Positions 8,602 to 16,941 of a DNA stretch of 64,000 nucleotides are shown in pieces. Each line of letters starts with the position of its first letter. The first letter of the stretch is position 1. The notes under the pieces are model-generated. The model saw nothing but the letters and a program-made list of their open reading frames with translations, was not told where the DNA came from and searched no databases. Position numbers and translations under genes: made by a program. The stretch covers positions 1 through 64,000 of the forward strand of contig FMEL01000007.1 in assembly GCA_900066355.1 (NCBI GenBank). Reading direction: 5' to 3'. This DNA is from an uncultured Ruminococcus sp. (GTDB lineage: Bacteria; Bacillota; Clostridia; Lachnospirales; Lachnospiraceae).

Positions 8602-9044
8602 AAGTAATTTTATTAGAAGACGTAAAAGCTCTGGGAAAAAAAGGACAGATCGTGAATGTCAGTGACGGATATGCAAGAAACATGATCTTACCGAAGAAAC
8701 TTGGTGTGGAGGCTACTCCGAAGAACCTCAACGATCTGAAACTTCAGAAAGCCAATGCAGAAAAAGTTGCACAGGAAAACCTCGAAGCAGCTCAGGCATT
8801 TGCAAAAGACCTCGAAACAAAAGAAATCATTCTGACACTGAAAGTAGGAGAAGGTGGAAGAACCTTTGGTTCTGTTTCCTCCAAAGAAATCTCCGAAGCA
8901 GCAAAAACACAGCTTGGTCTCGATATCGACAAGAAGAAGCTGCAGCTTCCGAATCCGATCAGAAATCTTGGTGTGACACAGGTTCCGGTAAAACTTCATC
9001 CTAAGGTAACCGGAAGCCTTAAGGTCTGGATCAAAGAAGCATAA
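8598..9044 (+). CDS. rplI: 50S ribosomal protein L9
   Basis: Large-subunit protein that binds 23S rRNA near the L1 stalk. The 148-aa product has the N-terminal signature GKKGQIVNVSDGYARNMILP, a connecting helix (~45-75) and the C-terminal domain with GRTFGSVSSKEI. The start codon overlaps the gdpP stop (ATGA) with GAGGAAG upstream, so it is translationally coupled. The order gdpP-rplI-dnaB is conserved in Firmicutes. Confidence 0.98.
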   Translation: MKVILLEDVKALGKKGQIVNVSDGYARNMILPKKLGVEATPKNLNDLKLQKANAEKVAQENLEAAQAFAKDLETKEIILTLKVGEGGRTFGSVSSKEISEAAKTQLGLDIDKKKLQLPNPIRNLGVTQVPVKLHPKVTGSLKVWIKEA

Positions 9045-9063
9045 GAAATAGGGAGTGGGCACG

Positions 9064-10392
9064 ATGGAAGAAGCACTGATAAAAAGAATACCACCTCACA
9101 GTCTGGAGGCCGAACAATCAGTAATTGGTGCCATGCTTCTTGACAGGGATGCCATTCTGGTTGCATCCGAAATTCTGACAAGTGATGATTTTTATCAGAA
9201 TCAGTACGGAATTATTTTTGACGCGATGGTGGAGCTCTGTAATGAGGGAAAGCCGGTCGATCTGGTTACCCTGCAGAACCGCCTGAAAGAAAAAGATCTG
9301 CCGCCGGATATCAGCAGCATGGAATATGTCCGTGAGCTGATCGAGGCAGTTCCGACTTCGGCAAACGTAAAATACTATGCCAATATCGTCAGCGAAAAAG
9401 CACTTCTCCGCCGCCTGATTCGGGCAACAGAGGATGTGGCAAATACCTGCTATCTTGAGAAAGAGAGCACAGAGATGATTCTTGAAGAATCTGAGAAAAA
9501 GCTTTTCAATATTCTTCAGAGAAGTATCGGCGGAGACTACGTGCCGATTCAGCAGGTCGTTCTGAATGCGATCAATAACATTGAAAAAGCATCAAAATTA
9601 AAAGGAAGTGTAACCGGTATTCCAACCGGATTTATTGATCTGGATTACAAGACATCGGGAATGCATCCGTCGGATCTGGTACTGATAGCAGCACGTCCCT
9701 CTATGGGAAAGACGGCATTTGTTTTGAATATTGCACAGTATATGGCATTTCGTAAGGATGTCACGGTAGCAATCTTCAGCCTGGAAATGTCAAAGGAACA
9801 GCTGGTGAACCGTCTGCTTGCAATGGAATCCCATGTAGACTCTCAGAATATGCGTACCGGTAATCTGAAAGATGAGGACTGGACAAAGCTTGTAGAGGGT
9901 GCAGATATCATCGGACGTTCCAATCTGATCATAGATGACACACCGGGAATCAGTATCGCAGAGATGCGTTCGAAGTGTCGAAAATACAAGCTGGAACACA
10001 ATCTCGGAATTATCATGATCGACTACCTTCAGCTGATGAGCGGAAGCGGAAAGAGTGATTCCCGTCAGCAGGAAATTTCTGATATTTCCCGTTCGCTCAA
10101 GGCACTTGCGAGAGAACTGAGCGTGCCGGTCATTGCGCTTTCGCAGCTGAGCCGTGCTGTAGAGCAGAGACCGGATCACCGCCCAATGCTTTCGGATCTC
10201 CGTGAGTCCGGAGCAATTGAGCAGGATGCCGATGTGGTAATGTTTTTGTATCGTGATGACTATTATCATAAAGATACCGAGAAGAAAGATATTGCAGAAG
10301 TTATTATTGCGAAGCAGAGAAATGGCCCGATCGGGACGATCGAACTGGTATGGTTGCCTCGTTATACACAGTTTGTGAATATGAAAAAATAG
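9064..10392 (+). CDS. dnaB: Replicative DNA helicase DnaB
   Basis: Hexameric 5'-3' helicase at the replication fork. ATG 9064 is chosen over GTG 9055 because GGGAG lies 8 nt before it and family members begin ME...RIPPHSLEAEQS. This gives 442 aa, the normal length. An N-terminal primase-interacting helical domain (~1-150) precedes the RecA-like ATPase with Walker A ARPSMGKTA (~215). The Walker B region is IIMIDYLQLM (~317), followed by LSQLSRAVEQR and DLRESGAIEQDAD. There is no intein. It is followed by a terminator. Confidence 0.97.
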   Translation: MEEALIKRIPPHSLEAEQSVIGAMLLDRDAILVASEILTSDDFYQNQYGIIFDAMVELCNEGKPVDLVTLQNRLKEKDLPPDISSMEYVRELIEAVPTSANVKYYANIVSEKALLRRLIRATEDVANTCYLEKESTEMILEESEKKLFNILQRSIGGDYVPIQQVVLNAINNIEKASKLKGSVTGIPTGFIDLDYKTSGMHPSDLVLIAARPSMGKTAFVLNIAQYMAFRKDVTVAIFSLEMSKEQLVNRLLAMESHVDSQNMRTGNLKDEDWTKLVEGADIIGRSNLIIDDTPGISIAEMRSKCRKYKLEHNLGIIMIDYLQLMSGSGKSDSRQQEISDISRSLKALARELSVPVIALSQLSRAVEQRPDHRPMLSDLRESGAIEQDADVVMFLYRDDYYHKDTEKKDIAEVIIAKQRNGPIGTIELVWLPRYTQFVNMKK

Positions 10393-10410
10393 ACAATATG
10401 TGCTGAATGC

Positions 10411-10461
10411 AGCCATATACCGCGGAATTATACAGTGCCGATGGTGTATGGCTGTTTTTTT
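10411..10461 (+). terminator. Terminator of gdpP-rplI-dnaB
   Basis: AGCCATATACC (10411-10421) pairs with GGTGTATGGCT (10443-10453), then seven T. Confidence 0.85.
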
Positions 10462-10476
10462 GTCGGACTGTTTTCA

Positions 10477-10505
10477 TTGAATTTGAGAAAAATCCTGTCT
10501 ATAAT
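10477..10505 (+). promoter_or_regulatory. Promoter of the MerR-family gene
   Basis: TTGAAT (10477-10482), 17-bp spacer, TATAAT (10500-10505). No MerR-type 19-bp spacer is seen, so autoregulation by DNA distortion is not indicated. Confidence 0.75.
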
Positions 10506-10537
10506 AAATTGTAGCGAATTTCATAAGGAGGTGCGGG

Positions 10538-11101
10538 ATGGAGACACGTTATACAGTCAGACAGACAGTTGAGATGACTGGAGTCAAGTCCTATGTTCTG
10601 CGGTACTGGGAGGAAGAACTGGAGCTTCAGATCCATAGAAATGAACTGGGACACCGTTATTACACCGGATATGATATTCAGCTTTTTTTGAATATAAAAG
10701 AACTGAAGAGGCGGGGGCTGCAGCTTCGCGCAATCAAAAAACTGATTCCTCAGATCACTGTATCCATGAGCGGATTCGAAGAAAGCGAGGCGGCATTGCT
10801 GGAAGGTGTTGCAGAGGACATATCGGAAGATGCGCAGACAAGAGCAGAAGAAGATATAAATACAGAAAAGAGGACAGATACCGTCAAAGCAGAAATACAC
10901 AATAATGAAAAAATCCTGGAATTTCAGACGATCCTTGAGCGATTGATCGCGCAGGAATTACGTTCTCAGAATGAAGACGAGGAACGGTGCCGGTCGCTTG
11001 ATTTTGCAATACGGAGGCAGCAGATGGCAAGGCGCGAAGCCGCGGCTGCATCCGAAAAAAAAGGAAAAAGAAAACATCGGGATGGCGTAGAGAAAAAATA
11101 A
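10538..11101 (+). CDS. MerR family transcriptional regulator
   Basis: DNA-binding regulator of 187 aa. The N-terminal MerR winged helix spans residues ~5-72 (YTVRQTVEMTGVKSYVLRYW, then NELGHRYYTGYDI and LKRRGLQLRAIKKLI). The rest is acidic and then basic, coiled-coil-like, ending in a Lys/Arg/Glu-rich tail. No Cys or ligand pocket is visible, so the inducer cannot be named. It is transcribed alone from a clear promoter with a strong AAGGAGG RBS and ends at a bidirectional terminator shared with the ferredoxin gene. The regulated gene is not evident. Confidence 0.85.
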   Translation: METRYTVRQTVEMTGVKSYVLRYWEEELELQIHRNELGHRYYTGYDIQLFLNIKELKRRGLQLRAIKKLIPQITVSMSGFEESEAALLEGVAEDISEDAQTRAEEDINTEKRTDTVKAEIHNNEKILEFQTILERLIAQELRSQNEDEERCRSLDFAIRRQQMARREAAAASEKKGKRKHRDGVEKK

Positions 11102-11111
11102 AGAAGAACAG

Positions 11112-11143
11112 AAAAAAGCTACGGCAGATGCCGCAGCTTTTTT
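11112..11143. terminator. Bidirectional terminator between merR-type gene and ferredoxin gene
   Basis: AAAAAAGCT-AC-GGC with GCC-GC-AGCTTTTTT: the A-run and T-run make it work for both converging genes. Confidence 0.85.
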
Positions 11144-11156
11144 GTTGTGAATGAAA

Positions 11157-11330
11157 TTATTCAGCTGGATGGATTGCTTCTGTAGGACAGGCGTCAGCGC
11201 AAGTTCCACAGTCAAGGCATGCATCAGCATCAATTTCGAAATGCTCTGCACCTTCAGAGATAGCTTCAGCTGGACATTCAGCTGCACAAGTTCCACAGCT
11301 TACACATTCGTCAGAAATTACATATGCCAT
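11157..11330 (-). CDS. 2[4Fe-4S] ferredoxin, clostridial type
   Basis: Small electron carrier of 57 aa. Reading the minus strand from ATG at 11330 gives MAYVISDECVSCGTC, with the two cluster motifs CVSCGTCAAECP (residues 9-20) and CLDCGTCADACP (38-49), ending IHPAE. Both CxxCxxCxxxCP motifs are complete, as in clostridial ferredoxins that serve hydrogenases and pyruvate:ferredoxin oxidoreductase. AGGAGG lies 9 nt before the ATG. It has its own promoter and terminator. The natural redox partner is not in the window. Confidence 0.95.
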   Translation of the reverse strand: MAYVISDECVSCGTCAAECPAEAISEGAEHFEIDADACLDCGTCADACPTEAIHPAE

Positions 11331-11382
11331 TATTAATATCCTCCTTTTTTCTCGTTAGTACCCTTACAGGTTCTATATCGTT

Positions 11383-11411
11383 ATTCTAATATATATCTTT
11401 CGGGATTACAA
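11383..11411 (-). promoter_or_regulatory. Ferredoxin gene promoter
   Basis: Minus strand TTGTAA (11406-11411), 17-bp spacer, TAGAAT (11383-11388). It is back to back with the DUF1858 gene promoter about 35 bp away. Confidence 0.6.
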
Positions 11412-11445
11412 GTACAAATTTGTGAACAAAATTTGATATTTAAGG

Positions 11446-11474
11446 TTGATTCCTACTAACTTTTATATTATAAT
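11446..11474 (+). promoter_or_regulatory. Promoter of the DUF1858 gene
   Basis: TTGATT (11446-11451), 17-bp spacer, TATAAT (11469-11474). Confidence 0.8.
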
Positions 11475-11531
11475 GAGAAATAACGAAAAATTTGAGAAAT
11501 ATTTTTTTCGTAAGAAAAGGAGGAAATTACA

Positions 11532-11732
11532 ATGGCAAAAGTTACAAAAGATATGCTGATTGGCCAGTTGATTACTTTAGATCCAAATATCGCACCGATT
11601 CTTATGAGAGCAGGTATGCACTGCCTTGGCTGCCCGTCTTCACAGATGGAATCTCTGGAAGAAGCTGCTATGGTTCATGGAATGGATGCTGATGTACTGG
11701 TTCAGCAGATCAATGACTTTCTTGGAGAATAA
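11532..11732 (+). CDS. DUF1858 domain protein
   Basis: A 66-aa single-domain protein of unknown role. MAKVTKDMLIGQLITLDPNIAPILMRAG is followed by the conserved HCLGCPSSQMESLEEAA with two Cys, typical of DUF1858 proteins, which occur alone or fused to hybrid-cluster or redox proteins in anaerobes. The Cys pair may bind metal or act in thiol chemistry (inference). It is divergent from the ferredoxin gene, with back-to-back promoters, which hints at a shared redox context. Strong AAGGAGG RBS. Confidence 0.88.
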   Translation: MAKVTKDMLIGQLITLDPNIAPILMRAGMHCLGCPSSQMESLEEAAMVHGMDADVLVQQINDFLGE

Positions 11733-11752
11733 TATCCAACCATTTTTTAATG

Positions 11753-11783
11753 AAAAAGACTGGCGAAGATGCCAGTCTTTTTG
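11753..11783 (+). terminator. Terminator of the DUF1858 gene
   Basis: AAAAAGACTGGC (11753-11764) pairs with GCCAGTCTTTTT (11771-11782). The A-run allows function on both strands. Confidence 0.85.
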
Positions 11784-11846
11784 TTACATTGCATATTGAG
11801 GAGGCGCCGGTGGCGCGTCCTCTGATTTTTTGGTGCATTGCATCAA

Positions 11847-12596
11847 TCAGAGCTGTGTAAGCTGCTGTAATGCATTTTCAGAGATCAGTTCTCCGTGTTC
11901 TTTAAGGTGTGCTTCACCGGCAATCGAAAACGGTCTGCTCTTACCGTACTCAGAAAGAATGTTGCAGACTTTGTTGAATTCTTCAGGTGAGTAACCGGAC
12001 TGATGGATGACAAGCTGATAACGAGCCTCATTGCCTTCTTTGTACAGTGTGTTGAGACCGGTAAAGAAACTGTTCAGGCCATGAGCGGCAGCAATGACAT
12101 CATCAAGCTTGTTGAAGCAGAAAAGATGTGTCAGATTGACTGCCGGAGTATCTGAAGAAGAAGCAGGAGATTCCTGGCTGTCTTTTTGTGTGGTGGCCTG
12201 CTTTCGCGAAGAACCACCTTTCATTTTTGCTTCGCATATTTTCTGAAAAATATCGATGATGTTATCAGCACCGTCAAGCTGAAGTGGTTCAGCCGGTGAA
12301 TTTTCTTTATATGGTGAAAATTTGGAAAAACGTGTATCCAGTTCATCAGGATCTTCGACTTTGGTTATGATAAGGATGATACTGTCAAGATTGACCGGAA
12401 TCGCCTCAATCATCAGCGGAATATTGTCAGCTTCAAAGCCAAACTGTATCTGTGCCTGCTGCATCATATCGCGGAAAAGCTTCTTGGCTTTCTCGGAGCC
12501 ATAGGCAAGTTCTTTGAGATTGACCTGATGTGTTTCCAGATCCTCACGGGTTAAAGTACAACGGATTTGGTTTTCATTGATTTTTTCTATTTTCAT
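11847..12596 (-). CDS. mecA: Adaptor protein MecA
   Basis: Adaptor that brings substrates to the ClpC-ClpP protease. The 249-aa product starts MKIEKINENQIRCTLTREDL, the family signature of the substrate-binding N-terminal domain (1-~80). A Ser/Lys-rich linker (~100-145) follows. The C-terminal ClpC-binding domain (~150-249) is seen as LFCFNKLDDVIAAAHGL...SEYG. Length is close to B. subtilis MecA (218) with a longer linker. Monocistronic. Substrates in this organism are unknown. Confidence 0.92.
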   Translation of the reverse strand: MKIEKINENQIRCTLTREDLETHQVNLKELAYGSEKAKKLFRDMMQQAQIQFGFEADNIPLMIEAIPVNLDSIILIITKVEDPDELDTRFSKFSPYKENSPAEPLQLDGADNIIDIFQKICEAKMKGGSSRKQATTQKDSQESPASSSDTPAVNLTHLFCFNKLDDVIAAAHGLNSFFTGLNTLYKEGNEARYQLVIHQSGYSPEEFNKVCNILSEYGKSRPFSIAGEAHLKEHGELISENALQQLTQL

Positions 12597-12634
12597 TTTA
12601 TCACATCCTATTCTTGTTCCCCTGTCTCTGCAAT

Positions 12635-12664
12635 ATTATATACCACAACCCTGCAGAATGTAAA
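12635..12664 (-). promoter_or_regulatory. mecA promoter
   Basis: Minus strand TTTACA (12659-12664), 18-bp spacer, TATAAT (12635-12640). Confidence 0.55.
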
Positions 12665-12736
12665 GAAATACAATTTGCCTGTTTATAAAAAATTTAGAAA
12701 AAAAGTGGAAATTTTTTGATAAAATAACAAAAACGC

Positions 12737-12764
12737 TTGCATATATTCAAAATACAGGTATAAT
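12737..12764 (+). promoter_or_regulatory. Promoter of the 75-aa unknown gene, with ~245-nt leader
   Basis: TTGCAT (12737-12742), 16-bp spacer, TATAAT (12759-12764). The leader 12771-13017 holds a small imperfect hairpin at about 12892-12914 (CTGC..AGC / GCT..GCAG) but no riboswitch class that I recognise. Confidence 0.6.
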
Positions 12765-13017
12765 AAGCCGTAAGAAAAAATATTTGTGTAGCGGATAGTT
12801 GAAAAACATTTTTTTACAGCAAACCAACACTTACACAATAACACAATTCTTTTTACATAAAGTCATTGCCAGAAACATGTCCTGCAGCATTCACGCTGTG
12901 GCAGCAAGCAATTTCCCTAAGATTAAGTTCGATTATCGTTCCGGTATTTTTTCTTGAACCTATCAGGTGTTTTCTAAAATCAAAATAACAAGGAAGGGAG
13001 GAAAGGATTAAGGAAGT

Positions 13018-13245
13018 ATGTCACATGACAAGAAACACAATGATCCCGTAAAACCTCTGAAGTCAGAGCTGAAGCTTTACCGCAGACAAGGAGTAGAGCT
13101 TTATCTGGATGGCAGTCCAAGTAAGCCGAAGACGATAGCGAGAGCCTGTATGATCGCAGAAGACGGATGTTATATGCGGGATTATACAGAAGATGAGAAC
13201 GGACGGATCGCAAGAGTAGATTTTGACCGGATAAAAAACACCTAG
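13018..13245 (+). CDS. Small conserved-looking protein of unknown function
   Basis: 75 aa, charged, with no membrane segment or signal peptide. It contains KSELKLYRRQGVELYLDG, a basic stretch and ACMIAEDGCYMRDYTEDENG. I do not recognise the family; short proteins like this recur in Lachnospiraceae. AGGGAGG lies 12-18 nt before the ATG and a second GGAAG sits closer. Codon use is ordinary. It is alone between mecA (divergent) and the GH18 gene, with a long leader upstream and a large hairpin downstream. Confidence 0.65.
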   Translation: MSHDKKHNDPVKPLKSELKLYRRQGVELYLDGSPSKPKTIARACMIAEDGCYMRDYTEDENGRIARVDFDRIKNT

Positions 13246-13253
13246 GGCATATA

Positions 13254-13330
13254 GGAAGAGGGGATTTTCTGATTTGCCTGTAAGCAGCTTTCCCTACAAT
13301 ACTTAACCATACATCAGAAAATCCCTTCCT
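13254..13330 (+). other. Large stem-loop after the 75-aa gene
   Basis: GGGATTTTCTGAT (13261-13273) pairs perfectly with ATCAGAAAATCCC (13313-13325) around a 39-nt loop, with partial extension (GGAAG/CTTCC). No U-run follows, so it is not a standard terminator; it may stabilise the 3' end or be part of a small RNA. Confidence 0.5.
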
Positions 13331-13478
13331 GAAATAGCTTTACAGTTTTGCAGAAGTGTGAAATTTTAAATAAACGACACAAGCCATAAAAAACATGATA
13401 TAATAAAAAAGTATATGTCAATTTTCAGAAGAAACTGCAGAACACTCAGAGATTCTCTGAGCCAAAAGGGAGAAACAG

Positions 13479-15158
13479 ATGAAACATGAGACAGAGAAAC
13501 AAACGAAGAAACAGCAGAAGCCGGTAGTGATTGTGTGTATATTGATTTTAGTACTGGCAGCTGTTGGGGTGGGAACGTACTTTATCAAAAAGTATATTCC
13601 TACGAAAGAACGAATGGACCTGACGGAATATTATGGACAGACGGGCGAGGATGAAATGACCGTTATTCTTGGTACAGATATTATGGAGACTAAGGCGGTA
13701 ACATCCGGAGACAGAGTTTATCTCCCTCTGGATATGGTAAATACATATCTGAATCAGAGATATTACTGGGACAGTGCGAATCAGCAGATTCTTTATGCTA
13801 CACCTTCAGAACTTCAGTATTATCCGGCTTCAGAGAGTGGAGACAGTGAGGTCTGGTTAAAGGCCGGCTCTGTTTATTTGAATCTTGATTTTGTAAAGAA
13901 ATTTACGGATCTGGATGCATATGTGTATGACAATCCTTCAAGAATTGCGATCCAGCATCAGTTTACATCAGTAAATACTGCAACAGTAAAGAAAGATACC
14001 AGTATTCGCTACCGTGGAGGAATCAAATCACCGATTCTGACAGACGTCAGTGAAGGTACGACGCTGATCTATATGGAAGCGTTGGAAGACTGGGTACAGG
14101 TAGCGACAATGGATGGTTATATCGGGTATATTCAGAAGGATAAGCTCTCCGATATGGAAAAAAAAGATTTTGAACGTGATTTCCAGAAAGAAGAATACAC
14201 TTACATTACTATGGAGGATAAAGTGAATTTAAGCTGGCACCAGGTGACGACACAGGAGGCAAATGCTTATCTTGCTGACAGTATTGCAAATATCAGTGGA
14301 GTCAATGTGATCTCTCCTACCTGGTTCTATATTCAGGACACAGCGGGAAATATCGGAAATATCGCGTCAGCAGATTATGTGTCACTGGCACATGAGAAAG
14401 GTCTGAAAGTCTGGGGACTGATTGACAACTTTACTGCAGATGTGAGCACGACAGAGACACTTTCACAGCTGGCATCCAGACAGAATATCATTCAGCAGCT
14501 TGTACAGACAGCTTTATCGGTAGGTCTTGATGGAATTAATGTCGATTTTGAGTCGCTCAGTGAGGATGCAGGACCGCATTTCCTTGAATTTTTGAGAGAA
14601 CTTTCTATTGAATGCCACAAAAATAATCTGGTGGTTTCCGTAGATAACCCGGTTCCGGAGGATTTTACCAGTCATTATGACAGAAAAGAACAGGGACTTG
14701 TAGTGGATTATGTCATCATTATGGGCTATGATGAGCATTATGTTGGCTCTGATGCGGGCTCTGTTGCATCTCTTCCGTGGGTTGAACAGGGTGTACAGGA
14801 TACAATCGCTGAGGTTACACCGGAGAGAACTATCCTTGCTATTCCGTTTTATACGAGACTCTGGAAAACTACCGGAGGAGCTGTGACCAGTGAAGCAATC
14901 GGAATGGATGAGGCGCAGAATGTACTCAGTACAAATGGAGTAGAGGTTGTCTGGGATGGAAGTGTCGGACAGAATTATGCGACTTTCGAGCAGGATAATT
15001 CTACATATCAGATCTGGCTGGAAGATGCACAGTCAATTGCCGAGAAGGTAAAACTGATCCAGAAATATAATCTGGCAGGTGTGGCACAGTGGAAACTCGG
15101 ATTTGAGAACAGCAGTATCTGGCAGACGATCAGCGACAATCTTCAGGCAGCATCCTGA
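13479..15158 (+). CDS. Secreted or membrane-anchored GH18 family glycosyl hydrolase
   Basis: 559 aa. A basic start is followed by one hydrophobic helix (residues ~16-38) that acts as signal or anchor. A stalk or copper-amine-oxidase-like N-terminal module (~55-160) follows, then a bacterial SH3 domain (~165-225, IRYRGGIKSPILTDV..WVQV). The catalytic GH18 barrel (~245-555) has the active-site strand LDGINVDFESL near 350, where the last Glu is the proton donor. This architecture matches spore-cortex or cell-wall hydrolases such as SleL/YaaH-type N-acetylglucosaminidases, though those carry LysM instead of SH3. A peptidoglycan substrate is therefore inferred. A TATAAT at 13399-13404 lacks a good -35. 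Confidence 0.85.
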   Translation: MKHETEKQTKKQQKPVVIVCILILVLAAVGVGTYFIKKYIPTKERMDLTEYYGQTGEDEMTVILGTDIMETKAVTSGDRVYLPLDMVNTYLNQRYYWDSANQQILYATPSELQYYPASESGDSEVWLKAGSVYLNLDFVKKFTDLDAYVYDNPSRIAIQHQFTSVNTATVKKDTSIRYRGGIKSPILTDVSEGTTLIYMEALEDWVQVATMDGYIGYIQKDKLSDMEKKDFERDFQKEEYTYITMEDKVNLSWHQVTTQEANAYLADSIANISGVNVISPTWFYIQDTAGNIGNIASADYVSLAHEKGLKVWGLIDNFTADVSTTETLSQLASRQNIIQQLVQTALSVGLDGINVDFESLSEDAGPHFLEFLRELSIECHKNNLVVSVDNPVPEDFTSHYDRKEQGLVVDYVIIMGYDEHYVGSDAGSVASLPWVEQGVQDTIAEVTPERTILAIPFYTRLWKTTGGAVTSEAIGMDEAQNVLSTNGVEVVWDGSVGQNYATFEQDNSTYQIWLEDAQSIAEKVKLIQKYNLAGVAQWKLGFENSSIWQTISDNLQAAS

Positions 15159-15201
15159 GAACATCCTGACAGATAAGAAATTTACAGAAGATAACATACA
15201 G

Positions 15202-15275
15202 AAAAGCACTTTACTTAAAGAAAAAATCCCCAGCATAGATGGCTGGGAAATACTTAAGTAAAGTGCTTTTTGTTT
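15202..15275 (+). terminator. Terminator of the GH18 gene
   Basis: A 17-bp perfect arm (15202-15218 with 15254-15270) encloses a second small hairpin (CCCAGC/GCTGGG), ending in TTTTTG. Confidence 0.85.
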
Positions 15276-15487
15276 TATAAAAAAATATTCATAAAATCTT
15301 TTCTTACACAGGACTGATAAAAAAGTCCCATAAATGGAAGGAGGCCGGTACTTTCGTACCGGCGCGTATGAAAAAGAAAAATATTTTATAGAAAGCTTTC
15401 GCTCTCTACAGTGACTACTATACTAGATAAGTGTGAAAAAAATGTGATGCGATTTTGAATAAATTGTGAAGAAATCAATTTTTTACA
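15276..15487. other. Non-coding region between convergent GH18 and trkH genes
   Basis: It holds a perfect hairpin GCCGGTAC-TTTC-GTACCGGC at 15344-15363 and otherwise AT-rich sequence. No gene is seen. Confidence 0.5.
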
Positions 15488-16927
15488 TCAGAATTTTTTC
15501 CAGGTCCCTTTAAAGAAGAGAAGCAACAGTGGGAAAATCTCCAGTCGTCCGGCAAGCATGTCGAAAACCAGAACACATTTGGAGAAATAAGAGAAAGAAC
15601 TGAAATTTCCCATAGGTCCGACAATCTCAAGTCCGGGACCGATGTTGTTAAGTGTTGCGGTGACTGCGGTAAAGTTGGTAGTCATATCAAAGTTATCCAG
15701 TGATATAAGCAGTATGGAAACTGCAAAGATCAGAAGATAAAGGGTCAGATAGATATTTGTGGATCTCAAAATATCATGAGTGATCGTTTTCTGATCCATT
15801 TTAATCTTTTTGACAGCATTTGGATGCAGATATAACTGGAACTCTTTTTTTGCAGCTTTACAGAGAATCAGAATACGTGAAACCTTGATTCCACCGCCGG
15901 TACTGCCGGCACATGCACCAACAAACATCAGTAGCACAAGAATTGTTTTTGACAGGGCGGGCCATTGATTAAAGTCAGCACTGGAAAAACCGGTTGTGGT
16001 GATAATGGATCCGACCTGAAATGCTGCCTGCTGTATGGAAACACCAAGATTCTGGAACAGGTGCATAGTATTAAGTCCGATCACAAGAATTGCAGCAGCA
16101 ATGATTCCGAAGTAGTAACGGACTTCTTCAAATTTAAGTGCCTGTCGGATCTTTTTTGTAAGGATCAGATAATATGCGGAAAAGTTTACTCCGAATAAAA
16201 TCATAAATATTGTTGTGACAATCTGACAATAGGTGCTGTAACTTCCCATACTGTCATTTCTGATACCGAATCCACCGGTACCTGCAGTGCCGAATGCAAT
16301 ACATAATGTATCGAATAAAGGAATATTTCCAATCAGAAGTAGAACGATCTGAAGGAGCGTCATTCCGATATAGATAGAATACAGAATTTTGGCTGTCTGC
16401 TGTACTTTGGGCACCAGTTTACTTACAGAAGGTCCCGGGCTCTCTGCCTTCATCAGATTCATATGATAACCGCCTGCAAGTGGCAGCAGGGAGAGCAGAA
16501 ATACCAGAACGCCCATACCACCGATCCAGTGTGTGAAACTACGCCACATAAGAATACAGTGAGGAAGAACTTCTACATCCGTGAGGATACTGGAACCGGT
16601 CGTAGTAAAACCGGAAACAGTTTCAAAAAAAGCATCGATCGGATGCGGAATGGAGTTACTCAGTACAAATGGAACGGATCCAAAGATGCAGAGTGCCAGC
16701 CAGCTTAATGCAACAGCAACGCATCCGTCTTTTGTGTAAAATACTTTGTTTTTTGGTTTACGGGCTGTCAGAGGAATACCGACAATGAGGCAGAGTATCA
16801 TGGAAATCAGGAAAGCAAAGAATTCATGTTCCTGATAAACAAGGGCTGTGATACAGGGAAGCACCATGAAGATTGCCTGAAAGTTACACACCCATCCTAC
16901 AATATATGCAATTATACGAAAATTCAT
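15488..16927 (-). CDS. trkH: Potassium uptake protein TrkH
   Basis: Membrane K+-translocating subunit of the Trk system. 479 aa with four repeated P-loop units visible as selectivity segments GFTTTGSSIL (~108), FGTAGTGGFG (~212), ITTTGFSSADF (~288) and LNNIGPGLEI (~430), plus IGGMGVLVFLLSLLPLAG. Length fits TrkH (~480) better than KtrB. It lies 14 nt downstream of trkA in the same operon. GAGGTG precedes the ATG. Confidence 0.95.
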   Translation of the reverse strand: MNFRIIAYIVGWVCNFQAIFMVLPCITALVYQEHEFFAFLISMILCLIVGIPLTARKPKNKVFYTKDGCVAVALSWLALCIFGSVPFVLSNSIPHPIDAFFETVSGFTTTGSSILTDVEVLPHCILMWRSFTHWIGGMGVLVFLLSLLPLAGGYHMNLMKAESPGPSVSKLVPKVQQTAKILYSIYIGMTLLQIVLLLIGNIPLFDTLCIAFGTAGTGGFGIRNDSMGSYSTYCQIVTTIFMILFGVNFSAYYLILTKKIRQALKFEEVRYYFGIIAAAILVIGLNTMHLFQNLGVSIQQAAFQVGSIITTTGFSSADFNQWPALSKTILVLLMFVGACAGSTGGGIKVSRILILCKAAKKEFQLYLHPNAVKKIKMDQKTITHDILRSTNIYLTLYLLIFAVSILLISLDNFDMTTNFTAVTATLNNIGPGLEIVGPMGNFSSFSYFSKCVLVFDMLAGRLEIFPLLLLFFKGTWKKF

Positions 16928-16941
16928 CGATACACCTCATT

